Of a DNA stretch of 12,028 bases, positions 6,834-12,028 are shown in pieces. Origin of the DNA: Deltaproteobacteria bacterium. GTDB lineage: Bacteria; Desulfobacterota; DSM-4660; Desulfatiglandales; HGW-15. The notes under the pieces were generated by a model. It made no database searches. It was not told the origin of the DNA and saw nothing but the letters and a program-made list of their open reading frames with translations. The DNA is taken from assembly GCA_019308525.1 (NCBI GenBank), contig JAFDIC010000073.1, positions 1 to 12,028 of the forward strand, written 5' to 3'. Position 1 is the stretch's first letter, and every line of letters starts with the position of its first letter. Made by a program: the position numbers and the translations under genes.

Positions 6834-7952
6834 CTAGCTGTCTTTTTGCGTGCAACGCAGGGGTCTGTTATTTCTTATCTCCTCAAGGCAACCGTTACAG
6901 GAGATACAGGTGGCCCTATGGCGGTCTCCCTGCATCCAATCCCTTATCAGGTTTGGCTCTCGTACGAGGGGACGGCTCATGGAGATGAGATCTGCATCTC
7001 CCTTGGTGATGATATCCTCGGCCACTTCATAACTTCTTATGCCGCCCACCATCATCACGGGGACTGTGACCTCTTTCTTGATTTGCCTGGTCCAATCCCT
7101 GAAATACGCTTCCTTGGCAATGGTGTCTATGTTGACCTGGAACTCAGTGGCCCCGTATCCTTTACCCCTCAGGCCATGGCTTATCTCAAGGGCATCAAAT
7201 CCCAACTCGGCAAGTTCTCTTGCCGCCCGTTTTCCTTCTTGGAATGTGAGCCCCCCGGGAAAGCCGTCCTGAACTCCGAGCTTGATGAGCACGGGATAGT
7301 CATCGCCGACCTTTCCTCGAATGTCTCTGTATACCTCCTTGTGAAAACGGAGCCGGTCTTCAAGGGCATCACCTCCCCATTGATCTTGCCGGAGGTTCGT
7401 AAAGGGACTTAGGAATTGGCTGAATAGGTAGGCATGGGCCCCGTGGACCTGGACTGCATCGAATCCCGCTTCCCGTGCCCTTCTTGCAGCATCCCCAAAG
7501 GCAGTGACAATTTCCCAGATCTCGTCTTCAGTCATGGCACGGTATTTCCCTTTGTAAGGGAAGCAGGGATCACCGGGGACAAAGGAAGGTGCAAGGGGCT
7601 CGAAGCCCCTATCTTCAAATGATCTCAGGGCGTCTCTGCCCGCGTGAAAAAGCTGGACCGCGATCTTGGCACCCCTTTCATGGACCGCTTTAGTCAATTT
7701 CTTAAGCCCCGGGATGCAATCATCCCTTGCAATTGAGACCTGGTGAGGAGAGATCCTACCGGAAACATGAACAAAGGTTATTCCTGTGATGATCAGGCCG
7801 ATCTCTCCGTCCCCAAGGGCCTTGTATATTTCTATCTGCGTATCAGTAATATGGCCCTTTTCATCTGAAGCGTGGTCTGCCGTCGCGGACCTGACAAAAC
7901 GATTTTTGATTTCCAAGTTCTTGATGGAAGCGGATTCAAAGAGGATATTCAT
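6834..7952 (-). CDS. Old-yellow-enzyme family NADH:flavin oxidoreductase with C-terminal Fe-S motif
   Basis: This 372-aa protein is an FMN-binding TIM-barrel enzyme. It opens with the family hallmark LEIKNRFVRSATADH (13-27), has the active-site pair in VHGAHAYLFSQFLSPFTN (H170, H173), the SPFTNLRQDQWGG loop, and the phosphate-binding end MVGGIRSYEVAEDII and DLISMSRPLVREPNL. After the barrel comes CISCNGC with C349, C352, C355 and a further C367, like the [4Fe-4S] site of 2,4-dienoyl-CoA reductase and BaiCD-type enzymes. The FAD/NADH domain of those larger enzymes is missing, so an outside reductase or ferredoxin must supply electrons. It probably reduces an activated C=C bond; the substrate is unknown. 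It lies 33 bases after the HTH/Zn-ribbon gene and is likely in its operon. The ATG at 7952 has only a weak upstream AAGGG. Confidence 0.9.
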   Translation of the reverse strand: MNILFESASIKNLEIKNRFVRSATADHASDEKGHITDTQIEIYKALGDGEIGLIITGITFVHVSGRISPHQVSIARDDCIPGLKKLTKAVHERGAKIAVQLFHAGRDALRSFEDRGFEPLAPSFVPGDPCFPYKGKYRAMTEDEIWEIVTAFGDAARRAREAGFDAVQVHGAHAYLFSQFLSPFTNLRQDQWGGDALEDRLRFHKEVYRDIRGKVGDDYPVLIKLGVQDGFPGGLTFQEGKRAARELAELGFDALEISHGLRGKGYGATEFQVNIDTIAKEAYFRDWTRQIKKEVTVPVMMVGGIRSYEVAEDIITKGDADLISMSRPLVREPNLIRDWMQGDRHRATCISCNGCLEEIRNNRPLRCTQKDS

Positions 7953-7985
7953 CGTGGCACAACCCTTCGGCTTGAACAGGAAGTT

Positions 7986-8264
7986 CTATCGGATTCCGTA
8001 TCTGGGATCTCTTATGTGGGTACTCTTACACTTCGGGCACCTGCCCGGAGGATTGAGCCTGCTCCTGTCCCTAAAGACATACCCGCAACTGAGGCAACTG
8101 GCAGGCTCAAGCACAAATTGCCTTGGCGGACGGACGCTTTTCCGCACATGGCCCATGTGCAGCAAAACGTCTTTTGTCGAGAGGCCCATTTCCCGGGATA
8201 TCTCTTGCAAGGTGAATGAGCCTTTCAAGAGAAGTGCAGACAGTCTTTGCCTCTCAGTGGGCAT
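7986..8264 (-). CDS. Small HTH/zinc-ribbon transcriptional regulator (COG3357-like)
   Basis: This 92-aa protein has an N-terminal helix-turn-helix (about residues 8-45; FTLQEISREMGLSTKDVLLHMGHVRK) and a C-terminal zinc ribbon with two Cys pairs, C57-x2-C60 and C76-x2-C79 (CLSCGYVF and CPKCKS), joined by a 15-residue loop. The order matches predicted regulators of the COG3357 type, common in archaea and anaerobic bacteria. It ends with the DPRYGIR tail often seen in that group. GAGGT six bases before the ATG supports the start. Its position between the duplicated-domain gene and the oxidoreductase gene suggests it controls this small operon. Ligand and target DNA are unknown. Confidence 0.85.
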   Translation of the reverse strand: MPTERQRLSALLLKGSFTLQEISREMGLSTKDVLLHMGHVRKSVRPPRQFVLEPASCLSCGYVFRDRSRLNPPGRCPKCKSTHIRDPRYGIR

Positions 8265-8356
8265 ACGGATAACCTCGTTTCACTCCATGGGACAGCGTAT
8301 GCCTTTACCCCGGACAGACTCAAATCACAGGCACAGGAGAAGGTAGAACCATCCCC

Positions 8357-8791
8357 TCAAAAGGCGCCCAACTGGCACGGAGATATCTTGATTCTTAAGG
8401 CCTCACACGCCGATGAAATCCCCATTTTCGGGATACTGAACCTTTCTGCTACCTCCCATGCCTTGGCGCAAGAGAGCCTGTCGTTTTCAAGAGAGCCTCT
8501 TATGGCCTTCTCCAGATCAGGGTCCACCTTGTCAGCCGGTTGTACGATCTTTCTACTTGGCTGGTATCCGTAAAGGCCCAGTTGACATTTTACGATCTTG
8601 ATTTCCAGGCAATCCAGGGTAAATCCTACCTCTTCCGGCTCCACCCCCAGTTCCTTTACGATGGTAAAGGCGGTTGCGCAGGGCATGATGCCTTCGACCG
8701 CCTTTTCCTTGACCGCATTTGCAATCTTGGGGTTGACCTGCCTGTCTGCCGGGTGTTTCTTTGCATAGTGCCCTTCGTCTTGATGTGTCAT
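8357..8791 (-). CDS. Uncharacterised protein made of two tandem Cys-containing repeats
   Basis: I do not recognise a named family. After an ~18-residue polar lead, the protein consists of two copies of a ~56-residue unit, residues 19-74 and 89-144, that align without gaps at a 70-residue offset with 14 identities. Each has a Cys-Ala-x-Ala step (C38, C108), a helix-turn-helix-like centre and an ending I-K-I-x-x-C-Q-L-G (C69, C139). The pattern suggests a duplicated HTH-like domain with a possible metal or redox site formed by the matching cysteines. GGAGGTG six bases before the ATG is a strong start signal, and it abuts the MITE-like element. It is followed by the HTH/Zn-ribbon gene after 92 bases. 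Upstream on the same strand is yqeB, so a link to molybdenum-enzyme maturation is possible but not shown. Confidence 0.75.
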   Translation of the reverse strand: MTHQDEGHYAKKHPADRQVNPKIANAVKEKAVEGIMPCATAFTIVKELGVEPEEVGFTLDCLEIKIVKCQLGLYGYQPSRKIVQPADKVDPDLEKAIRGSLENDRLSCAKAWEVAERFSIPKMGISSACEALRIKISPCQLGAF

Positions 8792-8807
8792 GGTTCACCT
8801 CCCAAAT

Positions 8808-9051
8808 CTTGATGGCTTCGTAAAAAGTCCAATTCCCCGCTGGGGCGGCATCTAGCGATCTGCGTTGCGCTTCATCTCGTTGTGATTGCAGCGTACACTA
8901 AGTACGCCTCTCGCAGATACCGGTGCTGTTTAGCGGTGATCGCACGAGATTCGCGCGCTCCCGCAGGCGGGATTTCGCAAGCTCAACTTGAATACCACTT
9001 AAAGCTTTCTACTTTGCCATCCCAATTTCGACTTTTTACGAAGCCATCAAG
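8808..9051. mobile_element. MITE-like element with perfect 22-bp terminal inverted repeats
   Basis: Bases 8808-8829 and 9030-9051 are exact reverse complements; the core reads GGCTTCGTAAAAAGTC. The element is 244 bases long and holds no supported gene, which is the size and shape of a miniature inverted-repeat transposable element moved by a transposase encoded elsewhere. I associate such ends with dispersed repeats in Desulfobacterota genomes, from memory. No clear target duplication is visible at the flanks (AAAT before, GTTAAT after). It lies between yqeB and the next minus-strand gene and may have split an older operon. Confidence 0.75.
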
Positions 9052-9333
9052 GTTAATCCCTCTTTGGGTCCAATTCCGCGCAGCTTGCTGCCCATAGTCA
9101 TGTATAATGCCCCTGGATGTGTCATGGACTTTAAGGTATCCAGGAGCCAGGAGTCACAATCCAGCGAGGCCGCCGGGCAAAAAGCCCGGATTGAACGAAA
9201 ATGAAACTTTCTCCTTGAAGTTTCATACGAGAAGAGCAGGGCTAATGTGAACCCGCTTGTATGGTTGTTCTATTCTGGCTCCTGGATTCTGGCTTCTGGA
9301 TTCTTGATACTCCGCAGCTTGCCGCGGGGCAGC
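9052..9333. repeat. Repeat-rich non-coding stretch downstream of yqeB
   Basis: I see no gene here. The stretch holds a 13-bp inverted repeat (ATCCAGGAGCCAG at 9138-9150 with its complement at 9275-9287), a 14-bp tandem repeat (ATTCTGGCTCCTGG at 9272-9285, ATTCTGGCTTCTGG at 9286-9299, and a decayed third unit), a hairpin CCGGGC-AAAAA-GCCCGG at 9173-9189, and a hairpin ATGAAACTT/AAGTTTCAT at 9201-9226. Two similar CCGC-AGCTTGC strings occur near 9073 and 9312. It could be the decayed remains of another small repeat element. Confidence 0.55.
9201..9226 (-). terminator. Possible weak terminator of yqeB
   Basis: ATGAAACTT (9201-9209) pairs with AAGTTTCAT (9218-9226) around an eight-base loop. Read on the minus strand, the stem is followed by TTTTCGTT. 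The stem is A/T-rich and the T-run is interrupted, and it lies about 110 bases beyond the yqeB stop, so efficiency would be modest at best. Confidence 0.3.
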
Positions 9334-10179
9334 TTATTTTCCGTATCTCCTCAGGATGCCCTCCAGTACCGCCCCGCCTATTGCTCTGGCCTTTTCGGAA
9401 ATGGTGAAACAGTATTCCTTGATACCTCTAGGATCAATGTCTCCTATCTTCAATCCCTCGGTCACTTCGATACCTGGACGAATCAATCCCCTGAGGACAC
9501 CGTCGATCTTTCCTATGACCGGGACACCTCCGACCGTTCCAATAACATCACCTGCACTTACCGTGTCTCCAATCTCAAAGTCGTTGGCAAAGGTTCCGCT
9601 CGTCGGTGAACGCAGCACCCTGTCCTTTGTAATCCCCCCTATCGCGCCCGGGATGCCGGTATTTGCTTCCGTGCAGCCTGAGGTAAGGAGTCTGCCAAGG
9701 TTGTGTCCCCGGTTGGTCTCCACCACATAATGGGCGTCTTTTCCGGCCTCAAAGCCCGGCCCAAGGGCGATAACAAGGGGTGCGTCGAAAATGGTGGTGC
9801 CCGTGTTTCTCTTGGCAACGATGGCATCCACGAGTACATCAGGGCTTATGTCCTTGAGGACCTGGCACCGGGGGTCCGCCAGAAGGGGAATTTTCCCGGC
9901 CTCCATCACCGCATGGGCCTCCCGTGCATCCTGCGCAAGCACCGCCTCGACCCCCTCAACCGACATATGACCTTCGTAGACTGCTTCACAAAAGGAGACC
10001 TTTCTCCTAACCGCTATTGGCCTTTCAATTTCAGTGATCAAAACACTGAACCCACATTGTTTCAGTCTCCATGCCACGCCCGTGCCCATTTCTCCTCCGC
10101 CCTTCAGGAGGACCATGATCCTGGACAGTCCGAGGGTCTTCTTTTCACTCTGTTGATCCATGTTTTTGTCATGGTCCAT
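9334..10179 (-). CDS. yqeB: YqeB-type selenium-dependent molybdenum hydroxylase maturation protein
   Basis: This 281-aa protein matches the YqeB (EF2563) family, found next to molybdenum hydroxylases of the xanthine-dehydrogenase type and thought to help mature their cofactor. A Rossmann-like start MVLLKGGGEMGTGVAWRL (22-39) is followed by the family hallmark EIERPIAVRRKVSFCEAVYEG (50-70), then IVAKRNTGTTIFDAPLVIALGPGFEAG (120-146) and ETNRGHNLGR (154-163). The C-terminal IGDTVSAGDVIGTVGGVPVIG region looks like a small barrel-sandwich domain. Molybdenum-enzyme genes and selD, its usual neighbours, are not in this window. ATG 10179 has AAGGAG eleven bases upstream; ATG 10161 and ATG 10116 are later in-frame options, and the fold starts only at residue ~21. 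The start is therefore uncertain by up to 21 codons. Confidence 0.88.
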   Translation of the reverse strand: MDHDKNMDQQSEKKTLGLSRIMVLLKGGGEMGTGVAWRLKQCGFSVLITEIERPIAVRRKVSFCEAVYEGHMSVEGVEAVLAQDAREAHAVMEAGKIPLLADPRCQVLKDISPDVLVDAIVAKRNTGTTIFDAPLVIALGPGFEAGKDAHYVVETNRGHNLGRLLTSGCTEANTGIPGAIGGITKDRVLRSPTSGTFANDFEIGDTVSAGDVIGTVGGVPVIGKIDGVLRGLIRPGIEVTEGLKIGDIDPRGIKEYCFTISEKARAIGGAVLEGILRRYGK

Positions 10180-10244
10180 GAAAGCGAATACTCCTTCCCC
10201 GGGTCTCCACGTTCCTTTTTGATAAGGCAGATCCTGAAAGACGG

Positions 10245-10276
10245 ATTATAGTAGACCAGGAGAGAATAGCTGTCAA
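10245..10276 (-). promoter_or_regulatory. Possible yqeB promoter
   Basis: On the minus strand, perfect TTGACA (10276-10271) and TATAAT (10250-10245) hexamers occur in the right order about 65 bases before the yqeB start. The spacer is 20 bases, longer than the normal 16-18, so it would work poorly unless helped by an activator that twists the DNA. Confidence 0.4.
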
Positions 10277-10388
10277 CCTGCATCCAAGGAAGATTTTTCA
10301 AAGATGAGGGGTCAATAGGCATGGCCAGCCTTGCAGGATTTGTCGCTTCGGGCGAGACAAGGGGTGAACAGGTCTGGAAATTTTTCCA

Positions 10389-10440
10389 TTGACAAACAAA
10401 AGTATCTTAGATTATTGATAAAGTCATATTAAGTCAAAAT
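10389..10440 (+). promoter_or_regulatory. Possible promoter of the rhodanese-fold gene, with a direct repeat
   Basis: TTGACA (10389-10394) is followed after 18 bases by TATTGA (10413-10418), a weak -10. Immediately downstream, AAGTCA occurs twice ten bases apart (10421-10426 and 10431-10436), a helical-turn spacing typical of tandem regulator sites. The leader to the gene would be about 200 bases. Confidence 0.35.
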
Positions 10441-10562
10441 CGGGACGTTGAAATAACATTCAGGACCGCTTGCAAAGATGATTCCATGGCGGCATCTTTA
10501 GGGCAGAGGGATGTTGCTTTAGCTGTTCTTCCATCCTGCGGATTCAAGTCGGAAAGGGAGGT

Positions 10563-10637
10563 ATGTTGAAGTTTCTGAGACGACGAAAAGAGGTGTATGA
10601 TCCCGCACGCTTACAAAAACAGGGGATATGGCTATGA
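10563..10637 (+). CDS. Possible 24-codon leader peptide overlapping the rhodanese-fold gene
   Basis: An open frame starting ATG at 10563 (MLKFLRRRKEV...) ends with TGA at 10635-10637, overlapping the ATG at 10634 of the downstream gene as ATGA, the classical arrangement for translational coupling. GGGAGG lies directly before the ATG with only one base between, which is too close for that ATG; a TTG at 10566 or AAGGG at 10554 give more normal spacing. The peptide is very basic. No homologue is known to me. It may be a real coupled peptide or chance. Confidence 0.3.
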   Translation: MLKFLRRRKEVYDPARLQKQGIWL

Positions 10638-11266
10638 TGAGAAAAAGTATTCTTGCTGTGTTTTTTCTTATGTCAACCATCTTTACAGGCCTTTACCAGC
10701 AAGTCGGCGATGTACAAGCCCAAGGGGTCAAGAAAATCCTGAGTATTGAGGCTTACGACATGCTGAACACGGTTCCAGATACCTATTTGATAGACGTGAG
10801 GACCAGGGCGGAATACCAATTCGTAGGTCACCCGGACATGGCCTATCTCTTCCCGTACATGTTTTTCACCACGAAATTAACCAAGAAGGATGACACATAT
10901 AGTTATGACCATACGGAAAAGAACAAGAGTTTTGTAACGGAGGTGAGCAAGGCCTTCAAGAAGACCGACAACCTCCTTATCATCGGCCGTGACGGAACAA
11001 GAAGCGCAATGGCTGCTAAGGAGCTTGCCAAGGCGGGCTTCAAGAAGGTCTTTGACGTGGTGGATGGGTTTGAAGGTCCTCCTTTCCCCACTTTCAAGGA
11101 TCAAAATCTGCACAAGTTTTATAGACAGCTTGCGAAAAGGTACAAGATTTACGGCTTTGAACATAGACGCCACTATGGATGGCAGTGGTGGGGGCTTCCA
11201 TGGACGTACGAGATAGACCCCAAGTTCATTTACCCTCCTGACTTGCGTCCGGAAAAAAAGAAGTAG
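10628..11266 (+). CDS. Exported rhodanese-fold protein without the catalytic cysteine
   Basis: Residues 5-31 form a signal peptide with hydrophobic core ILAVFFLMSTIFTGL and a likely signal peptidase I site after VQA (residue 31), so the mature protein should be periplasmic. A rhodanese domain spans about residues 38-150: YLIDVRTRAEYQFVGHP (53-69) is the CH2A-like region, and LLIIGRDGTRSAMAAKEL contains the active loop. The sulfur-carrying Cys expected before R-D-G-T-R-S is Gly120, so thiosulfate:cyanide sulfurtransfer is unlikely; a binding or scaffold role is plausible. The ~60-residue tail is aromatic and basic (HYGWQWWGLPWTYEIDP). AGGGG at 10621 fits ATG 10634 (eight-base spacing) better than ATG 10628, and removing the first two residues leaves a tidy MMRKS start. 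Confidence 0.85.
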   Translation: MAMMRKSILAVFFLMSTIFTGLYQQVGDVQAQGVKKILSIEAYDMLNTVPDTYLIDVRTRAEYQFVGHPDMAYLFPYMFFTTKLTKKDDTYSYDHTEKNKSFVTEVSKAFKKTDNLLIIGRDGTRSAMAAKELAKAGFKKVFDVVDGFEGPPFPTFKDQNLHKFYRQLAKRYKIYGFEHRRHYGWQWWGLPWTYEIDPKFIYPPDLRPEKKK

Positions 11267-11324
11267 GACAGTTGCCCTCTCGACAACAGGCTTGGTTCAC
11301 AAATGGTTCACAAGGGGATGATGA

Positions 11325-11507
11325 ATGGAATCAGAAGAGCTCATAGAACTCATGAAAAAGGTAGAGGAAAAGGGAATCGGTTGGGACAAGGTGGAAGAAG
11401 AGATCAAGGTCTCTCACGATCTCTTGAAGCTTTACGCGCGCTCAGGACCCGTGCCTGTGACCATTATCAAGAACCTCAAGAAAGTGCTGGGTGAAAACGG
11501 GGAATAG
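11325..11507 (+). CDS. Small helical protein of unknown function (60 aa)
   Basis: A short, Glu/Lys-rich helical protein starts at ATG 11325 with AAGGGG seven bases upstream. Three helices can be drawn: residues 2-16, 19-38 and 44-56, joined by a GIGW turn and by SGPVPVT. The arrangement resembles a minimal helix-turn-helix, but no recognition helix can be singled out. The segment HDLLKLYARSGPVPVTIIKNLKKVL looks constrained rather than random. It lies 58 bases after the rhodanese-fold gene on the same strand and may share its transcript. Function unknown. Confidence 0.65.
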   Translation: MESEELIELMKKVEEKGIGWDKVEEEIKVSHDLLKLYARSGPVPVTIIKNLKKVLGENGE

Positions 11508-11563
11508 GGCATGTATGGTTTATGCGGATTCTTTTCCCTGTGTTTCCGTTTCTGAGTATGTCT

Positions 11564-12028
11564 TCATCCAGATCGGCGTAAAAACTGGCGGTTCTTATGG
11601 TCGCCATTGTGCCTATTTTTTTCTCCATATCTGCAAATCACCCTACTTCCACTGATTGTCTCCAGCTCATCCAGCAATTCGTTGCAAGGAAAGACCCTGA
11701 GGTTGTTGTGCGCGGCGATAATGTAACATTTGCCATCATCTGCCTCTACCCTGAGTTTTACGAAGCAATCACCCGGAAACCTCATGAGGGTGTCCCGTAG
11801 TTGTTCAAGGTTTCTCCGGGTGGCAGCCTCCCTTGGGAGGGCGAGCTCAATCGCCCATATGGAATTCTGTTTCTCGTCTTCCAGCCTTGAGACATCCTGG
11901 GCCAAGACCTTTGCCCGGTTGTCGTCAATCTCGACGGTCCCCCTTATCAAGAGGGGGTCATCGGATTTCAAGAGAAAGGAATACCTGCCAAAGAGATCCG
12001 GGAATAGGATTGCTTCTGTTGAACCTGT
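11564..12028 (-). CDS. dnaE: DNA polymerase III alpha subunit, C-terminal end (cut by window edge)
   Basis: The frame is open to the right window edge, giving 154 residues of the protein's end; the TTG at 11971 is internal. The sequence starts GSTEAILFPDLFGRYSFLL and continues DDPLLIRGTVEIDDNRAKVLAQDV, matching the OB-fold region near the end of bacterial DnaE. It ends with the domain LEQLRDTLMRFPGDCFVKLRVE...LRVFPCNELLDELETI, typical of the tail. The last ~30 residues (from SGSRVICRYGEKN) are an unusual polar and basic extension. DnaE is the catalytic replicative polymerase in the cytoplasm; the tail region contacts the clamp loader and single-stranded DNA pathway. It converges with the 60-aa gene with 56 bases between stops, in which I see no strong terminator. 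Confidence 0.9.
   Translation of the reverse strand, partial: TGSTEAILFPDLFGRYSFLLKSDDPLLIRGTVEIDDNRAKVLAQDVSRLEDEKQNSIWAIELALPREAATRRNLEQLRDTLMRFPGDCFVKLRVEADDGKCYIIAAHNNLRVFPCNELLDELETISGSRVICRYGEKNRHNGDHKNRQFLRRSG

Larger units (their letters stand above)
10180..10627. other. Divergent intergenic region between yqeB and the rhodanese-fold gene
   Basis: About 450 bases hold start signals for both directions. Besides the candidate promoters and leader frame listed separately, bases 10474-10499 form a hairpin (AAAGATG/CATCTTT with a 12-base loop), and GGATG/CATCC near 10510-10537 could form a second stem. Both lie inside the predicted leader of the plus-strand transcript. Neither is followed by a T-run, so they are not simple terminators. 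Confidence 0.5.

Noticed and set aside
6681..7412. 243-codon open frame on the plus strand
   Set aside because: It lies mostly antisense to the well-supported old-yellow-enzyme gene, shows no family features and has no good ribosome-binding site.
11293..11313. Direct repeat TGGTTCACAA with one base between copies
   Set aside because: Ten bases, two copies only, just before the 60-aa gene; too little to call a regulatory site or repeat array.
1..12028. CRISPR array, tRNA or rRNA genes
   Set aside because: I saw no regularly spaced repeats and no tRNA or rRNA signature sequences on either strand by eye; a short tRNA cannot be excluded without a covariance search.

Overview
The window looks like chromosome of an anaerobic, probably sulfate-reducing or related Desulfobacterota (deltaproteobacterial) lineage. 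This is inferred from a YqeB-type molybdenum-hydroxylase maturation protein, a COG3357-type HTH/zinc-ribbon protein, a single-domain Fe-S old-yellow-enzyme, a ferredoxin-fusion protein, and a 22-bp inverted-repeat element with GGCTTCGTAAAAAGTC ends of a kind I associate with these genomes. No rRNA, tRNA or CRISPR array was seen, and the taxonomic call is tentative.

Layout. (1) 1-518: 3' part of an IS1380-type transposase, with the putative IS right end before about 727. (2) 826-2179, plus strand: two coupled genes, a 2[4Fe-4S] ferredoxin fused to an unrecognised domain and a Cys/His-rich partner. They are followed by an orphan ribosome-binding site and start codon (2269-2285) whose reading frame soon runs antisense into the next operon, so it may be the stub of a lost third gene. 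(3) 6483-2359, minus strand: a compact four-gene operon of GntR/FCD regulator, two sulfatase-fold (alkaline phosphatase superfamily) enzymes and a PAPS-reductase/CysD-like ATP-pyrophosphatase-fold protein. Just upstream lie a near-consensus sigma70 promoter (6602-6630) and a 24-bp near-perfect palindrome at the predicted transcription start, fitting autorepression by the GntR protein. (4) 8791-6834, minus strand: an internally duplicated Cys-containing protein, an HTH/Zn-ribbon regulator and an Fe-S old-yellow-enzyme oxidoreductase. (5) 8808-9333: a 244-bp MITE-like element abutting the Shine-Dalgarno sequence of the duplicated protein, then a repeat-rich non-coding stretch. (6) 10179-9334, minus strand: yqeB. 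(7) 10563-11507, plus strand: a possible 24-codon leader overlapping a secreted rhodanese-fold protein, then a 60-aa protein. (8) 11564-12028, minus strand: the 3' end of dnaE.

The most distinctive unit is the GntR operon. Both sulfatase-fold enzymes carry Thr where true sulfatases carry the Cys/Ser that becomes formylglycine, and the PAPS-reductase-like protein has Ala and Thr where assimilatory APS reductases carry their cluster cysteines. Annotation by family name ('sulfatase', 'PAPS reductase') would therefore probably mislead. The operon may act on phospho- or sulfo-ester groups through a Thr nucleophile and an adenylylation-type enzyme. The rhodanese-fold protein likewise has Gly in place of its catalytic Cys, so three or four proteins here keep a fold but lack the textbook catalytic residue.
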